Part shown: piece by piece, positions 1 through 8,126 of the stretch | How positions within the stretch are numbered: position 1 is the stretch's first letter | Layout: each line of letters opens with the position of its first letter | Origin: Brevundimonas bacteroides DSM 4726 | GTDB lineage: Bacteria; Pseudomonadota; Alphaproteobacteria; Caulobacterales; Caulobacteraceae | Length of the DNA: 64,000 nt | Assembly (NCBI RefSeq): GCF_000701445.1 | Contig: NZ_JNIX01000013.1 | Coordinates: forward strand, 62,001 to 126,000 | Direction: 5' to 3' | Position numbers and translations under genes: made by a program | The notes under the pieces: generated by a model | Databases searched by the model: none | Told to the model about the DNA's origin: nothing | What the model saw: the letters and a program-made list of their open reading frames with translations, nothing else

Positions 1-1
1 C

Positions 2-1171
2 GCCATGCGCCGGCCCGGCTTCGAGGCGGATCGCTGGCAGATCGTGCTGATGGACGTGGCGACGGGCGCCCGGCGCGAGGTGGCGGCCGACTGGGACCGC
101 TCGGCCGACAGCCTGCAGTGGTCGGCGGACGGCCGCAGCCTGTATGTCGTTGCCGGTGACATCGGCCAGACGCGGCTGTTCGCCATCGATGTGGCGCGCG
201 GATCGGTCGTTCCGATCACCGGGCCAGGCCACGTCTCGGCTTTCGACCAGACCCGTACAGGTTTCGTCTATGCGATGGACAGCCTGACCTCGCCGTCGGA
301 GCTGTATGTGAAGACCTTCCGCGGCCGCGAGATGCCGCGCCGGATCACCAGCGTGAACCCGCAGCTGGCCGAGCGCGTCTTCGGCGAGGCCGAGCAGTTC
401 AGCTTCCCCGGCTGGAACAATGAGACTGTCCACGGCTACGTCATCAAGCCGGCCGGCTACGTCGAGGGTCGCCAGTACCCGGTCGCCTTCCTGATCCACG
501 GCGGCCCGCAGGGATCGTTCGGAAACGCCTGGTCCTATCGCTGGAACGCCATGACCTATGCCGGGGCGGGCTATGCGGTGGTGATGATCGATTTCCACGG
601 CTCGACCGGCTACGGCCAGGCCTTCACCGACTCGATCAGCCAGCACTGGGGCGACCGTCCGCTGGAGGACCTGCAGAAGGGCTGGGCCTTCGCCCAGGAA
701 CGGTATCCCTTCCTCGACGGCGACCGGGCCTGCGCGCTCGGCGCCTCCTACGGCGGCTTCATGGTCAACTGGATCGCGGGCCGATGGAACGATGAGTTCC
801 AGTGCCTGGTGAACCACGACGGCATCTTCGACACCTTCGCCATGGGGTATTCGACCGAGGAGCTGTGGTTCACCGAGTGGGAGAACGGCGGCACGCCGTA
901 TGACGTGCCCGAGGCCTATCAGCGGTTCAACCCGGCGAACCACGTGCGGAACTGGTCCGATCCCATGCTGGTGATCCAGGGCGACCGCGATTTCCGCGTG
1001 CCAACGACCCAGGCGCTCTCGACCTTCACCGCGCTGCAGCGGCGCGGAATCGAGAGCCGGCTGGTGGTCTTCCCCGACGAGAACCACTGGGTGCTCAAGC
1101 CCCAGAACAGCCTGCAATGGCACAATGAGGTGTTCGGCTGGCTGGACCGGCACATCGGTTCGCAGGACTGA
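2..1171 (+). CDS. S9 family (prolyl oligopeptidase-like) serine peptidase, 5' truncated
   Basis: This is the C-terminal part of an S9C-type peptidase; the reading frame is open at the left window edge, so the true start lies outside. The visible ~389 residues comprise the end of a beta-propeller (about 1-125) and an alpha/beta-hydrolase catalytic domain. The nucleophile elbow GASYGGF (Ser near visible residue 248), the GDRDFRVP loop carrying the catalytic Asp and the ENHW motif with the catalytic His are all present, so the domain looks active. The family cleaves oligopeptides or acyl-peptides; the substrate cannot be told. The stop codon lies 4 nt before the next ATG, which suggests co-transcription with the thioesterase. 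Confidence 0.9.
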   Translation, partial: AMRRPGFEADRWQIVLMDVATGARREVAADWDRSADSLQWSADGRSLYVVAGDIGQTRLFAIDVARGSVVPITGPGHVSAFDQTRTGFVYAMDSLTSPSELYVKTFRGREMPRRITSVNPQLAERVFGEAEQFSFPGWNNETVHGYVIKPAGYVEGRQYPVAFLIHGGPQGSFGNAWSYRWNAMTYAGAGYAVVMIDFHGSTGYGQAFTDSISQHWGDRPLEDLQKGWAFAQERYPFLDGDRACALGASYGGFMVNWIAGRWNDEFQCLVNHDGIFDTFAMGYSTEELWFTEWENGGTPYDVPEAYQRFNPANHVRNWSDPMLVIQGDRDFRVPTTQALSTFTALQRRGIESRLVVFPDENHWVLKPQNSLQWHNEVFGWLDRHIGSQD

Positions 1172-1175
1172 GCGA

Positions 1176-1571
1176 ATGAGCCTGGCCTCCCCGGAACAGC
1201 CCGACGGCCAGCTCGTCGGGCGGGTCATTGCCATGCCCGCCGACACCAACCCCGAGGGCGACATCTTCGGCGGCTGGCTCTTGGCCCAGATGGACGTGGC
1301 GGGCGCGACCCCCGCGTTCGACCTTGCGCACGGCCGGTGCGCGACCGTGGCGGTCGACGCCATGGTTTTTCATCAGCCCGTCTCGGTCGGCGACGAGGTC
1401 AGCCTTTATGCGACGGTGGTCCGCGTCGGTCGCACCTCCGTCCGGGTCAAGGTCGAGGCGTGGAAGCGACCGCGCACCGGCCAGGAGATCACCCGAGTGA
1501 CCGAGGGAGTCTTCACCTACGTCGCCATCGACGCGAACCGGAAGCCAAGGCCGCTGCCGGGCCAAACTTGA
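1176..1571 (+). CDS. acyl-CoA thioesterase, YciA-like hotdog fold
   Basis: A 131-residue single hotdog-fold protein. The N-terminal part reads [20 protein letters not shown], the typical YciA/acyl-CoA thioesterase signature in which the Asp after GG... helps activate water; the MVFHQPV strand follows. These enzymes hydrolyse acyl-CoAs in the cytoplasm and often act as hexamers. The frame stays open 17 codons upstream, but that part overlaps the peptidase gene, so I take ATG 1176, which starts 4 nt after the peptidase stop. The last residues ([10 protein letters not shown]) are a polar tail. Confidence 0.88.
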   Translation: MSLASPEQPDGQLVGRVIAMPADTNPEGDIFGGWLLAQMDVAGATPAFDLAHGRCATVAVDAMVFHQPVSVGDEVSLYATVVRVGRTSVRVKVEAWKRPRTGQEITRVTEGVFTYVAIDANRKPRPLPGQT

Positions 1572-1602
1572 CCCAAACGTAAGCGGGGCCTACCTGACCG
1601 GC

Positions 1603-2178
1603 ATGGCCATCCGTCGCATCCTGACCATCGACAACCCCGCCGACCTGGCGATCCTGAAGCAGGTGTCCGAGCCTGTGGAGGTCGTCGATGACAGCGTGCG
1701 CGGCCTCATGGATGACATGCTGGACACCATGTACGATGCGCCCGGCATCGGCCTGGCGGCCGTTCAGATCGGCGACCTGCGCCGCGTCGTCGTCATGGAC
1801 CTGGGCGACGGCCCGGTCCCGGAAGACGCGCCCGCCGTGCCCGAGGGTCAGGATCCGCCGCGCGTCCCCAACCCCCGCTACTTCGTCAACCCCGAGGTGC
1901 TGTGGGCGTCCGACGAGACCTTCTGCTACGAGGAAGGCTGCCTTTCGATCCCCGAATACTTCGACCAGGTCGAGCGTCCGGCCCGCATCCGCGTCGCCTA
2001 TCTGAACCGCGAGGGCGAGCGGATCGAGGAGGAGATCGAGGGCCTCTACGCCGTCTGCTATCAGCACGAACTGGATCACCTGAACGGCGTCCTGTTCATC
2101 GACCACCTGTCGCGTCTGCGAAAGGATCGGGCCATGGCCAAGGTGAAGAAGACCATGCGCGCGAGGGAGGCCGCCTGA
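1603..2178 (+). CDS. def: peptide deformylase
   Basis: A 191-residue type I peptide deformylase that removes the formyl group from nascent N-terminal formyl-Met in the cytosol. All three family motifs are visible: [10 protein letters not shown] (motif 1), EEGCLSIP (motif 2, metal-ligand Cys) and QHELDHLNG (motif 3, HExxH metal ligands and catalytic Glu). An insertion between motifs 1 and 2, rich in Pro and Asp, makes it slightly longer than the E. coli enzyme. The usual partner fmt is not adjacent; instead the gene overlaps a small membrane-protein gene by one base. Confidence 0.96.
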   Translation: MAIRRILTIDNPADLAILKQVSEPVEVVDDSVRGLMDDMLDTMYDAPGIGLAAVQIGDLRRVVVMDLGDGPVPEDAPAVPEGQDPPRVPNPRYFVNPEVLWASDETFCYEEGCLSIPEYFDQVERPARIRVAYLNREGERIEEEIEGLYAVCYQHELDHLNGVLFIDHLSRLRKDRAMAKVKKTMRAREAA

Positions 2179-2396
2179 TGGCCCGCCGGAAATCCTATGT
2201 CGTCGATCCCGCCGGTCGCCGCCGCCTGACGCGATCCGAGAAGATCGGCATCGGCTCGGTCGTGACCCTGGTCGGCGTGGCCGCGCTCGGCGTCATCGCG
2301 GGCGTGCTTCTGGACCGTCTGCTCGACTTCGATGACGCGCTGGATGCGGGTGGCGAGTGGGACGAGGGCGGCGGGGTCTCGACCCGCTGGCAATAG
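2178..2396 (+). CDS. small single-pass membrane protein, unknown function
   Basis: A 72-residue protein whose ATG shares one base with the def stop codon (TGATG), which indicates translational coupling. It has a basic N-terminus (MARRKSYVV...RRRLTRSEK), one hydrophobic helix at about residues 25-46 and an acidic, glycine-rich tail. The positive-inside rule places the N-terminus in the cytoplasm and the short tail in the periplasm. I recognise no family. The high third-position GC and the coupling make it a real gene rather than a shadow. Confidence 0.7.
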   Translation: MARRKSYVVDPAGRRRLTRSEKIGIGSVVTLVGVAALGVIAGVLLDRLLDFDDALDAGGEWDEGGGVSTRWQ

Positions 2397-2481
2397 CCCG
2401 CGCCGAACGGTGCAACGCAACGTCACTTGACGCGGACGGCCGCGCGTCCGATCCCGGCGCTACGCCTTGCCGGAGCCTGCC

Positions 2482-3153
2482 ATGCCGCACGATCGCCTGT
2501 CCGTCCTGACCGCGCTCCAGACGCAGGGCATCTGCCCGGTCTTCTACCATTCCGACCCGGAGACGGCGCTCAACGTCATCCGCGCCTGCGCGCGCGGCGG
2601 GGCGCCGGTGATCGAATTCACCAACCGGGGCGACTTCGCCGTCGACCTGTTCGGCGAGATCGCGCGCGAACTGGGCCGGACCGATCCGGATATCGTGCTG
2701 GGCATCGGTTCGGTGCTGGACGCCGGGACGGCGGCGATGTTCCTGAATCGCGCGGCGCGGTTCGTCGTGTCTCCCGCGCTGGTCCCGGAGGTCGCCCAGG
2801 TCTGCAACCGGCGCATGGTTGCCTACTTCCCCGGCTGCGGTTCGGTGACGGACATCTCCAACGCCCATGCTCTGGGCTGCGACATCGTCAAGCTGTTCCC
2901 GGGCGCGAGCGTGGGTGGTCCAGAGTTCGTCAAGGCTGTGTTGGGCCCCATGCCCTGGACCAAGATCATGCCGACGGGCGGCGTCGATCCGGACCCGGCC
3001 TCCATCGCCAAATGGTTCGGCTCCGGCATCGTCGCTGCGGGGATGGGCTCCAAGCTGATCACCGACATGGCCGTGCGCGACGGCGACTGGGCCGGCATCG
3101 AGGCCTCGGTCCGCGCTGCGGTCGAGGCGGTCAGGGCGTTCCGCGCCGGCTGA
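2482..3153 (+). CDS. eda: KDPG aldolase (2-dehydro-3-deoxy-phosphogluconate aldolase)
   Basis: A 223-residue class I TIM-barrel aldolase that cleaves KDPG to pyruvate and glyceraldehyde-3-phosphate in the Entner-Doudoroff pathway. The general acid/base Glu45 lies in VIEFTNRG and the Schiff-base Lys137 in DIVKLFPG; the phosphate-binding MPTGGVDP follows. I chose ATG 2482, preceded by GGAG with a 6-nt spacer, over an in-frame TTG 15 nt upstream. No edd or other sugar gene is adjacent, so the exact aldolase substrate (KDPG or KDPGal) cannot be fixed by context. Confidence 0.9.
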   Translation: MPHDRLSVLTALQTQGICPVFYHSDPETALNVIRACARGGAPVIEFTNRGDFAVDLFGEIARELGRTDPDIVLGIGSVLDAGTAAMFLNRAARFVVSPALVPEVAQVCNRRMVAYFPGCGSVTDISNAHALGCDIVKLFPGASVGGPEFVKAVLGPMPWTKIMPTGGVDPDPASIAKWFGSGIVAAGMGSKLITDMAVRDGDWAGIEASVRAAVEAVRAFRAG

Positions 3154-3170
3154 CCGCCCCTCGCGTTCGC

Positions 3171-3719
3171 CTAGCTCAGGACGACGATTGCCACGCGGCG
3201 GTTCTGGGCGCGGCCTTCGGGCGTGGAGTTGTCCGCGACCGGCGCTTCCTCGCCGTAGGAGATGGTGGCCATGCGGTTCAGCGCGATGCCCTGGCGGCTG
3301 AGGTAGCGGCGCACGGCCTCCGCGCGGGCGGCGCCCAGGGCGTCGTTGTAGGCCTCCGGTCCCGAGGCGTCGGTGTGGCCCTGGATTTCCAGATAGACGT
3401 TGACGTTCTCGGCTTTCAGCCGGTTGGCCAGCTCGGCCAGCCGGGCCTCGGCCTCGGGCGACAGGGCGTCGCGGTCGGTTGGGAACTTGACCGAGTCGTC
3501 TGACAGCACGACCTCGTACATGAACTTGCCTTCGGCCAGCACGTACGCGGCGTTGGCGCGTTCAAGCGCCTGACCGGCGGTGCCCTCGACTTGGGTCACA
3601 CGGCCGTCGACCACGGCGACCTGGTCACGCACGAAGTTGCGGGTGGCGCAGCCGCTGGCCAGCAGGCCGAGGCCGAGCACGGCGCCGGTCATGACCAGCG
3701 GACGGGCGGGGAAATTCAT
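3171..3719 (-). CDS. OmpA-family peptidoglycan-binding lipoprotein
   Basis: A 182-residue outer-membrane lipoprotein. The N-terminus MNFPARPLVMTG... ends in a lipobox LASGC with Cys24, followed by a short alpha-helical linker. A C-terminal OmpA-like domain contains LEIQGHTDASG and the NRRVAIV end motif with the Arg/Asp residues that hold meso-diaminopimelate. It probably tethers the outer membrane to peptidoglycan. The frame is open 15 codons further upstream, but the signal peptide begins at the chosen ATG. It converges on the aldolase gene with a 17-nt gap. Confidence 0.9.
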   Translation of the reverse strand: MNFPARPLVMTGAVLGLGLLASGCATRNFVRDQVAVVDGRVTQVEGTAGQALERANAAYVLAEGKFMYEVVLSDDSVKFPTDRDALSPEAEARLAELANRLKAENVNVYLEIQGHTDASGPEAYNDALGAARAEAVRRYLSRQGIALNRMATISYGEEAPVADNSTPEGRAQNRRVAIVVLS

Positions 3720-3960
3720 CTGGGAAAGGATCAAGGCAGGCATCCTGAGCGACCGGGCGCGCAAACCCGTTACTGATGGCGCGCGGTCATTGGACGAGGC
3801 GAGACGGCCATCGCATGACCCGTTTCGGGCCTGAATCCGGCAGCTTGGCTGTTCTCCGGGGTCGTCGGATGGCCCTTTCCGCGCCCCAAAGCTGACGCGC
3901 GGCGATGGTCTGCATCGCGCCCGTCAGGCGCTGCTCCGCGTCCCCGACCGAGCCCCGCCC

Positions 3961-4851
3961 TTGCCGTCAAGCGACGAAAAGCAAAGCCGAAATCCGGGCG
4001 CTGGCGCGGCGGCGGGTCCTCGTCGACGCCGTCGAGGCGGGGTGTGGAGCGCGGGCGTGGCGGTCAGCGTGACGGCGCATCTCGCCGCCTTTCTCGCTCT
4101 TCTTCTCGCGCGACCGACGCTCGAAACTTTTTCCGCTGCCGAGCCCATCCCCGCGGTCGTCGTCAGTCTGCAGCCGCCTCCGGCCCCCCTTCCGCCGCCA
4201 CGAGAGCCGAGCCAAGCGGATCCCGGCGCAGCCGGGGGCGCGCCCGCAGACACGCCCGTCGAGACCTCGACCGAGGCCGAACCCGCCGGAACGACGGTCC
4301 TCCCTCGGCCGGCTCCGCCGCCTCGGCCGCGCTCGCCGCGAACCCCGCCGCCGCCCGAGGTCGAAACCGTCGCCGCGCGCCCGGCTCAGCCAAGCCCCGC
4401 CCCTCCCGCGCCACCGGCGGGTCTGACGGCGGCCCAGCTGGCCGGCGCAGCGACCGCTGGCTCGGGCCTCGGCGCGGGATCGGGCAACGGTCAGGGCGCG
4501 GGCGGATCGGGCTCTGGTCGTTGCGACATGATCGGCCGCATCCAGCAGGCGCTGCGCGAGGACGCCCGCATGGTCGCCGCCGCCACGCGGGCCCAGGCGC
4601 TGCTGCCCTCCGACCGCCGCGCGCTGCTCGTCTGGGACGGCGACTGGGTGCTGAACCCGGGCGAGGCCGGACGGGGCCTGGCCGGCCTGCGCCAGGCCAT
4701 CGCGGTCGAGATCGCCTTCGCCCCCGCCGAGTGCCGCCGCCAGACCGAACGCGGGCTGGTGCTGCTGACGCTCGCCGACGGCCCCGGCGCGCCGCGTCTC
4801 GCGCTCGGAACCGGAGCGTGGCGTTGGTCGGACCTGACCGGGGGCCGCTGA
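3961..4851 (+). CDS. proline-rich TonB-like inner-membrane protein of unknown function
   Basis: A 296-residue protein with the layout of an energy transducer: a basic N-terminus (RRRRR), one membrane helix at about residues 29-50, and a long Pro-rich, Ala-rich periplasmic linker (about 70-165). A Gly/Ser-rich hinge and a C-terminal globular domain (about 185-296) with three Cys follow. The C-terminal domain does not show the usual TonB YP..A motif, so calling it TonB would go beyond the sequence. The start is uncertain: the TTG at 3961 keeps the Arg cluster, while GTG 4042 would begin right at the membrane helix. No good Shine-Dalgarno precedes either. Confidence 0.6.
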   Translation: MPSSDEKQSRNPGAGAAAGPRRRRRGGVWSAGVAVSVTAHLAAFLALLLARPTLETFSAAEPIPAVVVSLQPPPAPLPPPREPSQADPGAAGGAPADTPVETSTEAEPAGTTVLPRPAPPPRPRSPRTPPPPEVETVAARPAQPSPAPPAPPAGLTAAQLAGAATAGSGLGAGSGNGQGAGGSGSGRCDMIGRIQQALREDARMVAAATRAQALLPSDRRALLVWDGDWVLNPGEAGRGLAGLRQAIAVEIAFAPAECRRQTERGLVLLTLADGPGAPRLALGTGAWRWSDLTGGR

Positions 4852-4942
4852 ACCGACCTGTTACATTACCGGCCCGTAAGGTGCGCGACCGGCGATTGCC
4901 CGATACGGTCCCCGCACCTGTTCTCTGGAGCCCGCTGGACCC

Positions 4943-7792
4943 ATGAAGTCGCGCCTGAAGTCGGCCGTCGCCGCGCTTGCCCTGATCACCGCGCTCGGGG
5001 CCCCGGCCCTGGCCATCCCCGCCGTCGCCGTGGCGCAGGAGGCCTCGGCCTCGATCGCCGTGCCGCCGCTCGGCTTCGTCAAGCGCACCCTGCCCAATGG
5101 CATGGACGTCTACACCTCGCGTGACACGACGACCTCCAACGTCACCATCCAGGTCTGGTACCGCGTCGGCTCCAAGGACGACCCGGAGGGCCGGTCCGGC
5201 TTCGCCCACCTGTTCGAACACCTGATGTTCAAGGCGACCAAGGACTTCCCCGACGAGACCTTCGACCGCCTGACCGAGGACGTGGGGGGCAACAACAACG
5301 CCTTCACGTCGGACGACGTCACCGGCTACTTCCAGACGGTTCCCGCCAACCACCTGGAGCGCCTGATCTTCGCCGAGGCCAGCCGCCTGTCGTCGCTGGT
5401 CGTCAACGAGGCCGTGTTCGAGAGCGAGCGCGACGTGGTCAAGGAAGAGTACCGCCAGGGCGTGCTGGCCCAGCCCTATGGCCGCCTGTTCAGCGTCTTC
5501 ATGCCGGCGACCATCTATCAGGAGCACCCCTATCGCCGGACCACCATCGGCTCGATCGAGGATCTGGACGCCGCGACGCTTGAGGACGTGCTGCGCTTCC
5601 ACGCCACCTACTATCGGCCCGACAACGCCATCCTGATGGTGGCCGGCAACTTCGATCAGGCCCAGCTGGACGGCTGGATCGACCAGTATCTGGCCCCCGT
5701 CCCCAACCCCGACCGGCCCCTGCCCGAGAACGATGTGCGCGAGCCCGAGCCGACCGGCCCGCGCGAGGCGACCTTCTATGCGCCGAACGTGCCGCTGCCG
5801 GCCGTGGTTCTGGCCTGGCCGACGGTTCCTTACGCCCACCCCGACCGTGTTGCCCTGACCGTGCTCGACGGCATCCTGTCGACGGGCGAGAGCTCGCGCA
5901 TGTACCGCTCCCTCGTCTATGAACAGCAGATCGCGGCTCAGGCCTCGTCCAGCCCCGACTTCTCGCAACAGGCCGGGGCCCTGTCGGCCTACGCCATCAT
6001 GGCCGGGGGCGAGACGCCCGAGACCGGCATCGCCGCCATCCGCGCCGAGATCGCCCGCCTGCGCGACGAACCCGTCACCGCCGCCGAACTGGCCGAGGCC
6101 AAGAACGAGCTGGTGGCCGACGCCCTTCGCGGACGCGAGACCATTGAGGACCGCACCCAGACCCTGGGCTTCGTGCTGATCAACACCAATGATGCCTCGG
6201 TCGCCGACCGCCAGATCGCCGACATCCAGGCCGTCACGGCCGAGGACATCCAGCGCGTGGCCCGCCGCTACCTGACCGACGACCGGACCATCACCATCCG
6301 CTATCTGAACGCGGACGAGCAGAACCCGCCGACGCCCCAGAACACCGACGTCACCGCCCCGGTGACCGTCGCCGACCTCGCCCCGGTCGGCCAGGTCTTC
6401 ACTTTGTTGCCGGAAGCCGAGCGCGCGTCTCTGCCCGAACCCACCGAGCCGGTCTCGCCGACCACGCCGCCGGTCGCGGACTTCCGCCTCGACAATGGCC
6501 TGCGCGTGCTGGTGGTCGAGAAGGAAGGCCTGCCGCTGGTCTCCGCCCGCCTGAACTTTGACGCTGGCGCGGCTCATGAGGCGCCAGGCAAGGCCGGGCT
6601 GGCGAACATGACCGCCGCCCTGCTGACGCAAGGCACGACGACCCGCACCGCGCCCCAGATCGCGACCGAGATCGAGCAGCTTGGCGCTTCGATCGGCGCG
6701 GGCGCAGGCTCCGACTTCGCCAACGTCTATGCCAACGCCCCGGCCGACGTCTTCCCGCGCGCGGTCGAGTTGATGGCCGATCTGGTCCGCAATCCGACCT
6801 TCGCGGAAGAAGAGCTGGAGCGTCAGCGCGACCAGGCGCTGGACGGCCTGCGGGTCGCCCTGTCCACGCCTGGCCCGGTCGCGGCCCAGGCCGCCGGTCG
6901 CGTGATCTATGGCGAAGCCCCCTATGGCGCGCCCGGCGGCGGCACCCTGACCAGCCTGCCCGCCCTGACCCGGGACGACGTCGCCAACTTCCATCGCCAG
7001 CGTTACCGTCCGATCGACGCCACCCTGGTTTTCTCCGGCGCCATCGACGAGGCGGAGGCACGCAGGCTGGCCGAGGCCGCCTTTGGTGACTGGACCAGCC
7101 CCTCGGCCGTGGGCGCTGCCGTCGATCCGTCCGGCCCGGCGCTGCCGCCCCGCGTCGTCGTCATCGACCAGCCCGGGGCCGGTCAGGCGGCCGTGACGGT
7201 CGCTCTGCGGGGCGTGTCGCGCACCGACGCCGACTACTTCCCGCTGACGCTCGGCAACACCCTGCTGGGCGGCAGCTTCACCTCGCGGCTGAACCAAGAG
7301 ATCCGGATCAAGCGCGGCCTCAGCTACGGCACCCGGTCTTCGCTGGGCGTTCGCGCCGACGAGGGCCTGTTCACCGCCAGCGCCCAGACCCGCAACGACG
7401 CGGCCGCCGAGGTCGCGGGCCTGATCCTGGCCGAGATCGAGCGGCTGTCGACCACCCAGCCGACCGAGCAGGAGATGACCACGCGTCGCGCCATCCTGAC
7501 CGGCGCCTTCGGCAGCTCGCTCGAGACGGTCGACGGCCTGGGCACGCTGGTGGCCAACCTCGCCCTCTACGACCTGCCGATGAGCGATCTGGCCGCCTAT
7601 GTCGGCAACGTCGAGGCGATCAGCGCCGCCGATGTGCAGTCGGCCTTCGCCGAACACCTGCCTGTCGACCGGGCCAGCCTGGTGATCGTCGGCGACGCCG
7701 CACAGTTCATCGACGCCATCCGGGCCCAGTACCCGCAGGTCGAGGTCATCCCCCTGACCAGCCTGAACCTCGACCGGGCGGCGCTGCAGTAG
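4943..7792 (+). CDS. periplasmic M16 zinc metallopeptidase, tandem-domain
   Basis: A 949-residue pitrilysin-family protease with a cleavable signal peptide (about 1-31, ending AVAQEA). The first M16 half holds the inverted zinc motif HLFEH (His89, Glu92, His93) and the distal Glu ligand in the ESERDVVKEEY region, so it is the catalytic half. The second half (from about residue 500) has the same fold but no HxxEH, as expected of the inactive partner that closes the chamber. It probably degrades peptides in the periplasm. A well-placed ATG follows a 90-nt gap after the proline-rich gene. Confidence 0.93.
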   Translation: MKSRLKSAVAALALITALGAPALAIPAVAVAQEASASIAVPPLGFVKRTLPNGMDVYTSRDTTTSNVTIQVWYRVGSKDDPEGRSGFAHLFEHLMFKATKDFPDETFDRLTEDVGGNNNAFTSDDVTGYFQTVPANHLERLIFAEASRLSSLVVNEAVFESERDVVKEEYRQGVLAQPYGRLFSVFMPATIYQEHPYRRTTIGSIEDLDAATLEDVLRFHATYYRPDNAILMVAGNFDQAQLDGWIDQYLAPVPNPDRPLPENDVREPEPTGPREATFYAPNVPLPAVVLAWPTVPYAHPDRVALTVLDGILSTGESSRMYRSLVYEQQIAAQASSSPDFSQQAGALSAYAIMAGGETPETGIAAIRAEIARLRDEPVTAAELAEAKNELVADALRGRETIEDRTQTLGFVLINTNDASVADRQIADIQAVTAEDIQRVARRYLTDDRTITIRYLNADEQNPPTPQNTDVTAPVTVADLAPVGQVFTLLPEAERASLPEPTEPVSPTTPPVADFRLDNGLRVLVVEKEGLPLVSARLNFDAGAAHEAPGKAGLANMTAALLTQGTTTRTAPQIATEIEQLGASIGAGAGSDFANVYANAPADVFPRAVELMADLVRNPTFAEEELERQRDQALDGLRVALSTPGPVAAQAAGRVIYGEAPYGAPGGGTLTSLPALTRDDVANFHRQRYRPIDATLVFSGAIDEAEARRLAEAAFGDWTSPSAVGAAVDPSGPALPPRVVVIDQPGAGQAAVTVALRGVSRTDADYFPLTLGNTLLGGSFTSRLNQEIRIKRGLSYGTRSSLGVRADEGLFTASAQTRNDAAAEVAGLILAEIERLSTTQPTEQEMTTRRAILTGAFGSSLETVDGLGTLVANLALYDLPMSDLAAYVGNVEAISAADVQSAFAEHLPVDRASLVIVGDAAQFIDAIRAQYPQVEVIPLTSLNLDRAALQ

Positions 7793-7880
7793 GGCCGAAC
7801 GGCGGAATCGGCGGGAGACGCATTTTTCGACTTGCGAGCCTCTCCCGCCCTCCGCTATAGGCCCCGCTCTCGACTGAGAC

Positions 7881-7955
7881 GCGGGCGTAGCTCAGGGGTA
7901 GAGCATCACCTTGCCAAGGTGAGGGTCGGGCGTTCGAATCGCCTCGCCCGCTCCA
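7881..7955 (+). tRNA. tRNA-Gly (anticodon GCC)
   Basis: A complete cloverleaf: acceptor GCGGGCG pairs with CGCCCGC, the D-arm is GCTC/GAGC, the anticodon stem TCACC/GGTGA encloses loop TTGCCAA (anticodon GCC), and the T-arm holds TTCGAAT. The discriminator T and the CCA are encoded. A strong terminator starts 15 nt downstream. A degenerate copy of its 3' half lies 112 bp further on. Confidence 0.97.
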
Positions 7956-7970
7956 GTCAGAGATCAAGAA

Positions 7971-7996
7971 AGCCCGGCGGTGACGCCGGGTTTTTC
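7971..7996 (+). terminator. rho-independent terminator of tRNA-Gly
   Basis: The 7-bp stem CCCGGCG/CGCCGGG closes a GTGA tetraloop and is followed by TTTTT. It belongs to a set of terminators in this window that share a CG-GNRA-CG loop. Confidence 0.88.
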
Positions 7997-8022
7997 TGTT
8001 TCCGCTCATGGACGCGGCCAGA

Positions 8023-8116
8023 TTGCCAAGGTGAGGGTCGGGCGTTCGATCAGCCATCGCCCGCTCCAGTCAGAGATCAAAAAAGGCCCGGCGGCGACGT
8101 CGGGCTTTTCTGTTTT
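8023..8116 (+). repeat. degenerate duplicate of the tRNA-Gly 3' half and its terminator
   Basis: Positions 8023-8049 are identical to 7911-7937 (anticodon loop to T-loop of tRNA-Gly). After a few changed bases the copy continues through the acceptor 3' strand, the CCA and the CAGTCAGAGATCAA spacer into a second terminator. The 5' half of the tRNA is absent and the T-loop is altered, so this is not a functional tRNA. It may be a tandem-duplication relic or one end of a tRNA-targeted integration event; no integrase is nearby. Confidence 0.9.
8086..8112. terminator. second GNRA-loop terminator, between the tRNA region and the phytase gene
   Basis: The stem GCCCGGCG/CGTCGGGC (8 bp with one G-T pair) encloses a GCGA loop and is followed by TTTTCTGTTTT on the plus strand; A-rich bases precede it. 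It is the copy belonging to the tRNA duplication. The A-run upstream of the stem could also let it serve the convergent phytase gene on the minus strand. Confidence 0.75.
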
Positions 8117-8126
8117 CCGGCCCGGC

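Noticed and set aside
2427..3503. 358-codon frame over the KDPG aldolase and OmpA genes
   Set aside because: It is out of frame with eda and antisense to ompA, and its composition is dominated by Arg and Gly.
4163..7657. 1164-codon open frame on the minus strand opposite the M16 protease
   Set aside because: It is an antisense shadow caused by the GC-rich third positions of the protease gene; it is low-complexity and lacks any recognisable domain.
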